From positions 1-37,706 of the forward strand of contig URTF01000013.1 of the NCBI GenBank assembly GCA_900550695.1: a stretch of 37,706 nt of DNA, given 5' to 3'. The translations under genes and the position numbers were made by a program. Position 1 is the first letter of the stretch; each line of letters begins with the position of its first letter. Under the pieces are notes generated by a model. That model ran no database searches. It saw nothing but the letters and a program-made list of their open reading frames with translations, and had not been told where the DNA came from. Shown here one piece after another: positions 7,536 through 15,006 of this stretch. Source of the stretch: an uncultured Ruminococcus sp. Lineage in GTDB: Bacteria > Bacillota > Clostridia > Oscillospirales > Ruminococcaceae.

Positions 7536-8933
7536 TTATGAAATAGTATAACCCGGGTTCTGCCCTGCCTGCTTTACATAGCCGAATCGATGCTCGCTGT
7601 ATATCTCGGAGATCTTGTTCCAGGTATCAGCACCGACAGCGCCGTTCTGCGGAAGTCCGAAGATGCGCTGGAACTCGGTCACGCCTTGCTTTGTCAAAGG
7701 ACCATAGAAGCCTGTCGGCTGAATTTCGGGTATCGTCGGATAGAACCGATGCAGATAGTTCAGATACTCCTGCAAAATCCGTATATAAGGATTTGTCATA
7801 CCCTCGTTCAGGATAATTCCTGGGAAAAGCACGGGATTTTCGCTGTTTTCATCGAGGGGAACGTTCTCAACAATGCCGAGGTAAGCGTCCTCGAGCAAAT
7901 TCCACGTTTCACGGTCAACAACGCCCGTCTGCGGCAGACCGAAGACCTGCTGGAATGAGCGGACGGAATTCTCGGTCGCAGTGTCAAAAGTTCCCGTTAT
8001 CTTGACGGGCAGGACATTATTATAGTACGCCCCGACTACTTCGAGATAATACTGCAGATAGCGCACAGCCATTCCGCTATCGCCGAATGAAAGCCTTTCG
8101 GGGAAAACGACCGCCGTTTCTTCGAGAGTAAGTCCCTCGGACGCAAGCTGGGAGAGCTTTTTCACGCTCGTATAAATATAGTGTATCCGATACCATGTCG
8201 CCTTATCGACAACTCCCGTCTGCGGAAGATTGAAGATCTTCTGAAAGGCTCGCACAGCCTCTTCCGTTGCACTGTCATAAACCGTCCCCTCAGTCGGTAT
8301 CTTCGGTATCGCAGGATAATTCCGCGAGATTCGGTTAAGCTCTCGGCGAATCCGCACAACATCATTTCCGCCGTCGCCAAGACTTAGTGGCTCGCCCGGG
8401 TAGGACGGCGCATTCGTCCTTACGTCTGTATTGGTCACAATGTCAATATCATCTCCGTAAAAGCGTGTCAGAATATCATACGGTCCAAGACCCTCCCGTG
8501 CGAGGGCAACTGTCCCCCACTGGGTCAGACCTCCGCAGTCGGCGACATCTCTTCCGTCACAATAGACCGCAAAAAGCGGCTCAACTCTCCCCTGTCGAAC
8601 GATATATTCGTTGAAAATTTCGTCAACTATCTGAGCTATCGGCTCGTAAATATCTCTGTCCCTGAAAAAAGACTGGTCGAACTGGGTCGAGTTCGTTATG
8701 TCGAAATTGTAACCCTGCGAGGGATACCATTCGGTAAAAATGCGGTTGAGCGTGAATGAGATTATCGCATAAATATTCGCACGGAGGGCGGCTTCGGGCC
8801 ATGTCGGGTAAAGCTCGCTCGATGCGACATTTTTTATATAGTCGGGAAAGCTAACGGTCACATTCTCCGCAGAAGCGTCATTCGGTCTGCCGAGGTGAAC
8901 GGTAACGGTTTCTGGAATAAACGGTTCAGGCAT
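7536..8933 (-). CDS. SpoIID-like protein with three peptidoglycan-binding domains
   Basis: Of the 465 residues, the first ~170 resemble SpoIID/LytB-type cell-wall proteins: VTVSFPDYIKNVASSELYPTWPEAALRA is the typical opening block, split here around residues 25-52, with NSTQFDQSF (81-89) further on. Three PG_binding_1 modules follow (about 183-255, 278-352, 374-448), each ending LPQTG or LPQNG plus TW. SpoIID is a lytic transglycosylase of spore engulfment; whether catalysis is kept here is unknown. The ATG at 8933 is preferred because GAAAGGCGGTGG precedes it. A TTG at 8951 would add six residues and overlap the upstream gene by 4 nt. No signal peptide is seen. Confidence 0.82.
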   Translation of the reverse strand: MPEPFIPETVTVHLGRPNDASAENVTVSFPDYIKNVASSELYPTWPEAALRANIYAIISFTLNRIFTEWYPSQGYNFDITNSTQFDQSFFRDRDIYEPIAQIVDEIFNEYIVRQGRVEPLFAVYCDGRDVADCGGLTQWGTVALAREGLGPYDILTRFYGDDIDIVTNTDVRTNAPSYPGEPLSLGDGGNDVVRIRRELNRISRNYPAIPKIPTEGTVYDSATEEAVRAFQKIFNLPQTGVVDKATWYRIHYIYTSVKKLSQLASEGLTLEETAVVFPERLSFGDSGMAVRYLQYYLEVVGAYYNNVLPVKITGTFDTATENSVRSFQQVFGLPQTGVVDRETWNLLEDAYLGIVENVPLDENSENPVLFPGIILNEGMTNPYIRILQEYLNYLHRFYPTIPEIQPTGFYGPLTKQGVTEFQRIFGLPQNGAVGADTWNKISEIYSEHRFGYVKQAGQNPGYTIS

Positions 8934-8947
8934 CGTCCCACCGCCTT

Positions 8948-9820
8948 TCAACCAAGTATGGCTCTGCCGTCAGCGCTGCATCTTGGTATAAGCGCAATTG
9001 GCTGTATCGACTTCACGCCCGAAAAAACGGGAACTTCCATATCATTTTCAGCGTAAAAACCGTCAGCATAAGCGCTTATATAATAATCGGCGAACGGCTT
9101 TTCGGTCGGGTCGGGCGTTTCGGAGAATGAAACGTTCGGCGCAGGGAGAGCCACCGTTTCGGTCGAACCGCTCTCGTCCGAGATGAGCATTTTCAGCAGA
9201 TAGGTCTTTCCATTTTCCTTTTTCGTGATAAGAACGACTGCATTTTCGATTGGAACAGCACCGCTGCCCGTTGTTACCTCCGCTTTTATGAAGCCGATGC
9301 CGTCTTCATCGGACGTTTCGTCCTCATCTCCGCTGTATCTCGGTTCAAGAGGGTCGGAAAGGTCGGAGAACTCCTCGGAGTTATAGTTACCCTGAAAATT
9401 CGGCTGATCGTACTGTTTTGCCGCACCTGTCTCCTCTGTTTCCGCAAAATTTTCACTTTCATCATTCATCAGTTCCTCCGGAGGCGGGAATTTAGGCTTT
9501 TCCTGCACAACATTTTCGGTATACTCCCTTGGCTGTTCATTTTTCGGCTGAATTTCCAACGTATGCTGCGTCAGTTTTATTGGGTTCACGCTCTCGACTT
9601 GCTTTTCGATATGCGGCGGCTGAACCGTCCGAACATTTTCTGCAGGATCTTTTGCCTGTACAGACTGCGAGGGGATTTTCGGCTGTGCAGCCTGCGGCGG
9701 CGAGATACTTTCAGCCTTTCCGACATTTGCCTTGCTGCTTCGAATATTGTTTTTATACATACGCAGCATTTCTTCCTTATATTTCCGTGCCATTGCTTCG
9801 ATCTGTTCTTTGCTGTCCAT
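8948..9820 (-). CDS. Hypothetical protein: disordered N-terminus plus regulatory beta-domain
   Basis: This 290-residue protein begins with a basic helix (MDSKEQIEAMARKYKEEM), followed by about 140 residues of Pro/Gln/Glu-rich low complexity. A compact C-terminal domain (about 175-290) resembles carboxypeptidase regulatory-like folds: GAVPIENAVVLITKKENGK, then SDESGSTETVALPAP. It is the first gene of the peptidoglycan-binding operon, with AAGGAGG 8 nt before the ATG. No catalytic motif is seen. A scaffold or surface role together with the two downstream wall-binding proteins is an inference from context. Its own promoter is not obvious; the MITE-like element lies just upstream. Confidence 0.75.
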   Translation of the reverse strand: MDSKEQIEAMARKYKEEMLRMYKNNIRSSKANVGKAESISPPQAAQPKIPSQSVQAKDPAENVRTVQPPHIEKQVESVNPIKLTQHTLEIQPKNEQPREYTENVVQEKPKFPPPEELMNDESENFAETEETGAAKQYDQPNFQGNYNSEEFSDLSDPLEPRYSGDEDETSDEDGIGFIKAEVTTGSGAVPIENAVVLITKKENGKTYLLKMLISDESGSTETVALPAPNVSFSETPDPTEKPFADYYISAYADGFYAENDMEVPVFSGVKSIQPIALIPRCSADGRAILG

Positions 9821-9878
9821 TTTTATCCTCCTTGAAGTATTATTTTTCCTTTAATTTTATTCATCGGGGGATAAAAAA

Positions 9879-9903
9879 ATACCTCGGAATTTTCTTCCGA
9901 GGT
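9879..9903 (-). terminator. Distal copy of the pilin terminator hairpin, with T tract
   Basis: ACCTCGGAA and TTCCGAGGT form a 9-bp stem with a 5-nt loop. On the minus strand it is followed by ATTTTTTTAT, a good terminator for leftward transcripts. A 25-nt duplicate of this hairpin, with one mismatch, lies at 10325-10349 on the other side of the MITE-like element. Confidence 0.7.
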
Positions 9904-10324
9904 CAGGCTGTTGAAAAAGTATATTATTGAAAAAAGTTGCACAAAATTAAAGTTTACGTCCACGCTTTTTAAAGGGTGGCAGGGGTCAAGGGGACAGCGT
10001 CCCTTGTCGCTTCCGCAGAAGCGAAACTCCTTAAACTAACAGTGCCAAATATTGCTGCAATAGTGAAATATCTATAAGTTAAAAAGCGCAATTCACATCA
10101 AAAAAGTAAAACAGAACGTGATAAATCAGTCTGTAAACCTATAAAATGTGAATTGCGCTTATTCTTTATGTTCGGAATAACTATCCTCGGCAAATAAACG
10201 TTAGGAGCAAAGCGACGAGCGTTTATTGACGACGGGATATGAATGGTAGTTTTTGTTTTAACGGTCAAGTCATAAAATTATTTCGTCAATCTGCATAAAT
10301 GCGATATACTTTTTCAACAGGCTG
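9904..10324. mobile_element. MITE-like non-autonomous element with 21-bp terminal inverted repeats
   Basis: The ends CAGGCTGTTGAAAAAGTATA(T) at 9904-9924 and their inverse at 10304-10324 match at 20 of 21 positions. The element is flanked by 25-nt direct repeats (9879-9903, 10325-10349). It has no open frame of useful length. Inside are several inverted repeats: AAGCGCAATTCACAT (10084-10098) with its complement (10146-10160), AATAAACG/CGTTTATT (10193-10227), and a GGGGTCAAGGGGACAGCG block with nested small hairpins near 9977-10025. The TIR style (CTGTTGAAAAA) recalls DDE-transposase insertion sequences, but no transposase is present. Confidence 0.72.
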
Positions 10325-10349
10325 ATATCTCGGAATTTTCTTCCGAGGT
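10325..10349 (-). terminator. Proximal copy of the pilin terminator hairpin, lacking its T tract
   Basis: CTCGGAA/TTCCGAG hairpin 24 nt after the pilin stop codon. On the minus strand it is followed by ATATCAGCC, the element end, rather than by a T run. It is therefore probably a poor terminator. It is the partner of the hairpin at 9879-9903. Confidence 0.6.
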
Positions 10350-10372
10350 ATCGTTTGATCTATTTTGCCTTG

Positions 10373-10861
10373 TCAATTGCCGGTTTTGAGGGGGTGACAG
10401 CCAAGCGGCACAGCGCCTGTAGCAAATCGGTCATTTACATCATTATAAGTGTACATTCCCGTGAAATCAGCCGCCGTTATCGGATGATCGCTCCATAATG
10501 CGTAGGATGCGCCAGTTCCTGCCGAGTCCATAACGAAACCGAAATAACCTTTGAACTCTTCACCGACATAGTTTGTGATATCGCAGATATCACCACTCGT
10601 CTGACCCGTACATTGACCGTCACCTGCAGCACTATTGATGAATATTTCGCCGCCAGCAAAGTTTACTCCTGTGTTATACGCATCGGTTATTGCAAGCTGC
10701 GCACCTGAGTAGACTGTCTTGGAATTGGAATTATACTGTGAGATCTTTGATTTTTTTACATATCCGAGCATTGACGGAACAAGAATTGCCGCCAGAATTC
10801 CGATTATTGCAATTACCACAATAAGTTCGATAAGTGTAAATCCCCTTGCTTTCCCCCGCAT
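10373..10861 (-). CDS. Type IV pilin-like protein (prepilin)
   Basis: A 162-residue prepilin with a short basic leader cut after Gly in KARG/FTLIEL. Glu is at +5 of the mature protein, followed by the invariant hydrophobic helix IVVIAIIGILAAILVPSMLGYV. The first ~40 residues are nearly identical to those of the prepilin at 11872-12450; the C-terminal heads differ. Two Cys (in QCTG and DICD) may form a disulfide. AAAGGGGGA precedes the ATG. It is the most distal gene of the pilin cluster and is likely an extracellular fibre subunit or pseudopilin. The prepilin peptidase, assembly ATPase and platform protein are not in this window. Confidence 0.9.
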   Translation of the reverse strand: MRGKARGFTLIELIVVIAIIGILAAILVPSMLGYVKKSKISQYNSNSKTVYSGAQLAITDAYNTGVNFAGGEIFINSAAGDGQCTGQTSGDICDITNYVGEEFKGYFGFVMDSAGTGASYALWSDHPITAADFTGMYTYNDVNDRFATGAVPLGCHPLKTGN

Positions 10862-10986
10862 TGCGGTGTCCCCCTTTCAAAATTGAAAAAATTGTATGTA
10901 ACAAATTGCAATTATTATACTTTTATAATATAATATTTTTCATATTTTGTCAATGCAATATCTATTTTGTAATCCTTTTGTAACCT

Positions 10987-11802
10987 TTATTCTTTCCATA
11001 CTTCCCAGTATCTTAAGATCTCGGGAGCAAGCTCATCAAAAGTCCATGTTCTTGCGCTCTTTTCGGGACTTGCAGGGTCATTGATGATGAATCCCGTTTC
11101 ATCATATCCACGGATAACGAATGCGTGACTTCCGAATGTGTCGCCTTTCACATTCATAATAAGCGGATGTCCCTTGTCGAGGATCTCCTTCATCTGCATT
11201 TCATCAGGCTTTCCGCTGCCGTCTTCATCGGGGTCAAAATTATAGCCGGTATACCTTAAACCGATAGCGGCACAGATATTTCCGATCTCACTGTTCCTTA
11301 CGCCGCCCATATATCCGCTCGCATCGAGCTGTTCAGCAACTCTTGAAACTCTGACGGGATCATAATATCCGTCCTCCGTCAAGCCAACATAAACCATTGA
11401 AATACTTACGACCGCACAGCCGCCTGAGTAGATATATCTGCCGCCGATCGTTTCATAGCACCAACGGTAGTCGTCCATATAAAAATTCGGTATCGTTCCG
11501 CTGTGCAGCTCTTCGTCGGTAAAGGACATTGTTTCATAGTCATGTCCGTGTTCAATATAATCATAAACAAAGTCACGCAGCTCTTCACCTTTATAATAAT
11601 GATCCATCAGCATTTGGGGGTATTCATCATAATGTTCAAGGATATATGCCGATTTTTCGTCCGTTTCCGCATCTATCGCAAGCTGTCCGTATTTTTCGAT
11701 CATTTTGCGCTTTTGCTCAATAGGTATCAGCATAAGCAGCACACCTAACGCCAGCAAACACACTACAGTTATAACAACAGAATAAATTACTTTTTTCTTC
11801 AT
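10987..11802 (-). CDS. Membrane-anchored C39-like cysteine peptidase
   Basis: A 271-residue protein with an N-terminal membrane anchor (about 5-27), an extracytoplasmic linker and a papain-like C39-type domain (about 110-265). The candidate catalytic residues are C129 in YSGGCAVVS, H226 in GSHAFVIRGY and D242 in INDPAS. The ATG at 11802 has GGAGAG just before it; the ATG at 11814 has no ribosome binding site. The gene sits between two prepilin genes and is separated from the upstream one by a terminator-like hairpin. A role in trimming or cross-linking surface proteins is possible. The peptidase that removes prepilin leaders is a different, aspartic enzyme. Confidence 0.82.
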   Translation of the reverse strand: MKKKVIYSVVITVVCLLALGVLLMLIPIEQKRKMIEKYGQLAIDAETDEKSAYILEHYDEYPQMLMDHYYKGEELRDFVYDYIEHGHDYETMSFTDEELHSGTIPNFYMDDYRWCYETIGGRYIYSGGCAVVSISMVYVGLTEDGYYDPVRVSRVAEQLDASGYMGGVRNSEIGNICAAIGLRYTGYNFDPDEDGSGKPDEMQMKEILDKGHPLIMNVKGDTFGSHAFVIRGYDETGFIINDPASPEKSARTWTFDELAPEILRYWEVWKE

Positions 11803-11821
11803 AAATCTCTCCATATTAAAA

Positions 11822-11851
11822 AAACAGCGGAAGAATGATCTCCCGCTGTTT
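11822..11851 (-). terminator. Terminator or attenuator between prepilin and peptidase genes
   Basis: AAACAGCGG (11822-11830) and CCGCTGTTT (11843-11851) form a 9-bp stem. On the minus strand it is followed by a run of T. It lies 20 nt after the prepilin stop codon and before the peptidase gene, so it would cut down transcription into the peptidase and second prepilin. Confidence 0.8.
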
Positions 11852-11871
11852 ATTTATCTGATTTTTAATTA

Positions 11872-12450
11872 TCAGGTAGAAAGGGATGGAGCTGGGTAGA
11901 TACCGTAGATCTGACCGTTCTTTGCGTCAGTCTTCTGTGTACCTTCTGTGATACCTGTTACACCAGCGATATCCTGTGTATAAGTCTCGAACTGTGTCCA
12001 GCCCTGGCTTGTTGTGGAGTATGCAGCAACGGATACAGAGTATGTACCTGGCTTGAAGAATGCTCTTGCATAACCTCTGAATTCTGTTCCGAGGTAAGCT
12101 GCGAGGTCAACGTCTGCATCGTCAGGACCTGTAACGCCGTTCCAAGTAACATCGATAACGTCGTTAGTCATACCGGAAACAGAACCGTTAGCATCAATAA
12201 CTTCGATTGTGAAGTAAGCCTCATCAGGAATTGTTGAACCGGTCCAAGACCAGTTAGCGATACCGAGCTGTGTGATAGCGGAAGATGCAGCTGTGTGGAT
12301 CTGCTTTGCACCGGAGTTAGCGGAAGAGATTCTTGCGTTTCTAACGTAACCGAGCATAGAAGGTACGAGGATAGCAGCAAGAATACCGATGATTGCGATA
12401 ACTACGATGAGTTCGATAAGGGTAAAGCCCTTTGTCTTTGAATTTCTCAT
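11872..12450 (-). CDS. Type IV pilin-like protein (prepilin), probable major subunit
   Basis: A 192-residue prepilin with leader MRNSKTKG, mature start FTLIEL (Glu +5) and hydrophobic helix IVVIAIIGILAAILVPSMLGYV. The globular part is rich in Thr, Ser and Ala, as expected for an exported subunit. The start at 12450 follows AAAGGAGGAA. The ATG-less extension to 12471 would include the ribosome binding site and is rejected. The very strong ribosome binding site and the terminator right after the gene suggest high expression, as for a major pilin. It is the second gene after the cluster promoter. Confidence 0.92.
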   Translation of the reverse strand: MRNSKTKGFTLIELIVVIAIIGILAAILVPSMLGYVRNARISSANSGAKQIHTAASSAITQLGIANWSWTGSTIPDEAYFTIEVIDANGSVSGMTNDVIDVTWNGVTGPDDADVDLAAYLGTEFRGYARAFFKPGTYSVSVAAYSTTSQGWTQFETYTQDIAGVTGITEGTQKTDAKNGQIYGIYPAPSLST

Positions 12451-12519
12451 GTGGAAATTCCTCCTTTTCAATATTTAAAATGTTTTTATTAAAACCGAAC
12501 CATGCGGTTTTATACTGTA

Positions 12520-13290
12520 TTATGTGTAAGATACCGTTGTTCCCGTCAGATCATCGAGGAACGGATAATATCCTACTGCCGTGCCGCGCGCACCGAGTAT
12601 AGTAAGTTCCTTGCCGGCATAGATCTTTTTCTGCTGACTGATATTATCGCAGAATGGGATCCTTCCGTTTGATGCAGCTGCGATTGAGCTTTTGGTTTTG
12701 AAATACGGGATAAAATCAATTATTCCGTTTGCGGAATTTTCAACCTTTTCATAATCTTCAACGTAAACAACGCTGTCGACCATCCAGTCTTCCATATCAA
12801 TAGCCGCATAGACATATCCCGTGAAATCCATTGAAAGATTATCGGTTATATATTTTGCAAGCTTACGGAATTTTTTCTCCATATCTGTTGCAGCAGGAGT
12901 ATCGTTCGGATAATCGTATGTCAAAGTCGCTATTGTTGTTCCATCAGAAATAACAAAGTTATGGGAACTTGTTATTGCTCCGTTATCCATTACAAAGTTC
13001 AATGTAACATACTTTGAAAACGTTCCGCCCGCACCGTATTTGGTCGGGTCAATGATCTCGTCATCCTGTTTGATCTCCATCTGAACGAGAGCGTTCTGAA
13101 TTCCTGTATAAACAGACTGCGCAGTTGTTCTTGCCGTTTCAAGTCGCGAGTCACGAACAAGTCCGCTTGTAATGATCGAGAACATTCCTGCAAGTATTGA
13201 AATGATCGCAATAACGATCAGCATTTCAACAAGTGTAAAGCCCTTTAAGCTTTTTGCGGAGGACTTACCGCAGTTTTTATTACTGTCCAT
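12520..13290 (-). CDS. Prepilin-like protein, first gene of the pilin cluster
   Basis: A 256-residue prepilin with a longer leader (MDSNKNCGKSSAKSLKG), cleavage before FTLVEM (Glu +5) and helix LIVIAIISILAGMFSIITSGL. It is larger and less like the other two prepilins, so it may be a minor or initiating (pseudo)pilin. CAGGAGGAGAT stands 6 nt before the ATG at 13290. The frame can be extended to 13320, but those residues include the ribosome binding site. It is transcribed from the consensus promoter at 13348-13376. Confidence 0.88.
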   Translation of the reverse strand: MDSNKNCGKSSAKSLKGFTLVEMLIVIAIISILAGMFSIITSGLVRDSRLETARTTAQSVYTGIQNALVQMEIKQDDEIIDPTKYGAGGTFSKYVTLNFVMDNGAITSSHNFVISDGTTIATLTYDYPNDTPAATDMEKKFRKLAKYITDNLSMDFTGYVYAAIDMEDWMVDSVVYVEDYEKVENSANGIIDFIPYFKTKSSIAAASNGRIPFCDNISQQKKIYAGKELTILGARGTAVGYYPFLDDLTGTTVSYT

Positions 13291-13347
13291 TGGGATCTCC
13301 TCCTGATAAGTTTCACACATTTTATTTAGTGTTCTCTTACTGTTATT

Positions 13348-13376
13348 ATTATATATCGCAGGTCTATTTTTGTCAA
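13348..13376 (-). promoter_or_regulatory. Consensus promoter of the pilin cluster
   Basis: On the minus strand TTGACA (13371-13376) and TATAAT (13348-13353) have exactly 17 nt between them, a perfect sigma-A promoter. The start would be near 13341, about 50 nt before the first prepilin ATG. Confidence 0.85.
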
Positions 13377-13521
13377 TAGATTTTGCAATATTTTTGCACT
13401 AAAAATGTGAATTTGTGTACTTTTTCTTTTTATCACTAAAATTGTGATTGTTTTTTGCCATTTTGACTAAATTGTTAATAAACGCAAACGTTTTCTTATA
13501 CTCTCGGTAAAATGCCTATAA

Positions 13522-13595
13522 GCTTTGCCGAAGAATATGTTTTTTTGTCTAAAACGTTTAAACAAAAACTACTGATCTTATTCCTCGGCGAAAGC
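13522..13595. repeat. Nested inverted repeat
   Basis: GCTTT-GCCGAAGAATA (13522-13537) is matched by TATTCCTCGGCGAAAGC (13579-13595) in inverse. Inside, GTTTTTTTGT and ACAAAAAC pair around AAACGTTTAAAC-like sequence. The whole could fold as one long stem-loop. No gene lies here; the function is unknown. Confidence 0.55.
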
Positions 13596-13609
13596 ATCGG
13601 TCTCTTATA

Positions 13610-13779
13610 CTAATTCTCTATCGTTCTATAGACAAAATCGACAGATAGAATAAGTTCAGTTAGGTCACTGCGTTGACCTTGGAGAGCGACCGCAGACAAG
13701 CTGTCGCCTGACAAGGGAGCTTGACGCTGAATGAACTTATTATAACCGAGAGTTTGTCTATAGGTTGATCGAGAATTAG
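13610..13779. repeat. 170-bp palindromic element or structured RNA candidate
   Basis: Three blocks on the left, CTAATTCTC (13610-13618), TATAGACAAA (13627-13636) and AATAAGTTCA (13649-13658), are repeated inverted and in mirror order on the right: TGAACTTATT (13732-13741), TTTGTCTATA (13753-13762) and GAGAATTAG (13771-13779). The centre holds smaller stems: GGTCA/TGACC (13663-13678) and GCGAC/GTCGC (about 13685-13706). No open frame is present. It may be a MITE-like repeat or a folded RNA. Confidence 0.6.
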
Positions 13780-13857
13780 TATTAGTATTATAGCGGAACG
13801 AATTCGGTGTGTCATTTATTTCTCATAAGTTTTTTTCGCAAATACTGCAGACAAACG

Positions 13858-13892
13858 AAAAATCCCGAAAACGTATTGTTTTCGGGATTTTT
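13858..13892. terminator. Strong bidirectional hairpin terminator
   Basis: AAAAATCCCGAAAAC (13858-13872) and GTTTTCGGGATTTTT (13878-13892) form a perfect 15-bp stem with a 5-nt loop. T runs are on both strands. It sits between the pilin promoter region and the small gene at 14166-14399. Confidence 0.8.
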
Positions 13893-14076
13893 GTGATATA
13901 AGCCATAATGGCTGTAATTATCTCTTTGAGAATTGTAAAACACGCTTTATAGCTATAAATAAGCAATTTGTGTCATACTTGTGTCATTTTCAAAGTTGAT
14001 TTTATTTTTGACTAAATTGTCATTCTGCAAACTTGTTGCAAAATTATTTCACTTCCAGTTTTTAATTTTAAAGCAC

Positions 14077-14109
14077 AAAAGAGCAGTAGCTTAAAGCTAC
14101 TGCTCTTTT
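14077..14109. terminator. Hairpin terminator downstream of the small gene at 14166-14399
   Basis: AAAAGAGCAGTAGC, loop TTAAA and GCTACTGCTCTTTT make a 14-bp perfect stem with T-rich ends on both strands. It lies 57 nt past the stop codon of the minus-strand gene at 14166-14399. Confidence 0.8.
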
Positions 14110-14165
14110 TGTTCCTCGATATATGGCAGATAAATATCCTGCCCTGTGCTATATCGAATGACGAA

Positions 14166-14399
14166 TTAACCGCTTTGTTTTGCTTTGAGTTTCTCCGCTT
14201 CTGCTGACAGGTAATCCTCATTATTCAAAATGCGCTGAGTGCAGCCGAGTGTCAAACAGTTTTTCAAAACCTCTTCGGGAGATTGAAACATAGAAAGTCC
14301 ACAACTTTTGAACTTGTTTGACATCTCAACAGCCTTTTTATATGCCTCGCTGTCGGTTTCAAATGTGACTTCAACTGTAATTGTTACATAATCACTCAT
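14166..14399 (-). CDS. Small hypothetical protein
   Basis: A 77-residue acidic-basic mixed protein with no recognised family. The N-terminus VTITVEVTFETDSEAYKKA looks like a beta strand followed by a helix. A later segment (EEVLKNCLTLGCTQRIL) is helical with two Cys. AGAAAGGAAA precedes the ATG. It is divergent from the metalloprotease gene and ends before a strong terminator, so it is a self-contained transcription unit at the left border of the mobile region. Confidence 0.65.
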   Translation of the reverse strand: MSDYVTITVEVTFETDSEAYKKAVEMSNKFKSCGLSMFQSPEEVLKNCLTLGCTQRILNNEDYLSAEAEKLKAKQSG

Positions 14400-14472
14400 T
14401 GTGTTTCCTTTCTCCCCGTTTTGCCGTTAGGTCAGCTTGGATATCATCGAACCTTGAATGTGTTACGCAAAA

Positions 14473-14524
14473 TCAAGCGCATATGACTATATTGCTTGAC
14501 ATTCAATTCAAGCGTTGTTATAAT
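14473..14524 (+). promoter_or_regulatory. Consensus promoter with three TCAAGC operator-like sites
   Basis: TTGACA (14496-14501) and TATAAT (14519-14524) with a 17-nt spacer make a perfect promoter for the metalloprotease gene. TCAAGC occurs at 14473-14478 and 14508-14513, and inverted (GCTTGA) at 14494-14499. The last two form an inverted repeat over the -35 element, as expected for a repressor operator. Confidence 0.75.
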
Positions 14525-14559
14525 TATAAATATTAAAAAAGATCAAAGCGGAAGATACG

Positions 14560-15006
14560 ATGATTAACAATTTTATTGAATATACATGTAAAGTTTTACA
14601 TATTAAACCGCCAATTATTTCGTACGACGAATCAAATTTCCCGACAGCATCAATGAAAGCTTATTATGATTCAGCTCGAAAAACAATCTTTTTGCGGAAT
14701 TTTGAATCATTAAATCCCGATATCCTTTTTGCTGTTGCGCACGAAATTAGACATATTTGGCAGCTTAAAACAAACGAAAAATTTTATTTTGCAAACTATA
14801 AACAGAACTCCAAGGATTCTTTGGAAGACTATAATTTACAAATTGCGGAAATAGATGCACACGCATTCGCCGCTTTGTTGATGATGAATAATTTCGGAAT
14901 TAAGCCACTTTTCAACGGCTTATCCGATACAGTGAAGTCAAAAATAGACGAAAGAATTATCTATCTGCAAAAAACAGAGTTCAAGAAAGGATTTCCAAAA
15001 CTTTAA
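14560..15006 (+). CDS. ImmA/IrrE-like zinc metalloprotease
   Basis: A 148-residue zincin with the active-site helix AVAHEIRHIWQ (HEIRH at 61-65) and a downstream third-ligand motif AEIDAHAFAA (E97). This is the standard ImmA/IrrE arrangement, in which the protease cleaves a partner repressor to switch a mobile element on. The usual adjacent XRE-type repressor is not found next to it, so its substrate is unknown. It has a perfect promoter with operator-like repeats. The ribosome binding site (GCGGAAG) is modest. Its 3' end overlaps the convergent gene at 14981-15508 by 26 nt. Confidence 0.82.
   Translation: MINNFIEYTCKVLHIKPPIISYDESNFPTASMKAYYDSARKTIFLRNFESLNPDILFAVAHEIRHIWQLKTNEKFYFANYKQNSKDSLEDYNLQIAEIDAHAFAALLMMNNFGIKPLFNGLSDTVKSKIDERIIYLQKTEFKKGFPKL

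Noticed and set aside
13461..14020. 15-nt direct repeat TTTTGACTAAATTGT at 13461-13475 and 14006-14020 as a possible attachment site
   Set aside because: It does not flank the recombinase or the prophage genes, and no second copy can be sought beyond the right edge; it is too short and AT-rich to trust.
14012..14221. 69-codon minus-strand frame running through a terminator
   Set aside because: It crosses the 14-bp terminator stem and overlaps the better-supported gene at 14166-14399; composition is not protein-like.
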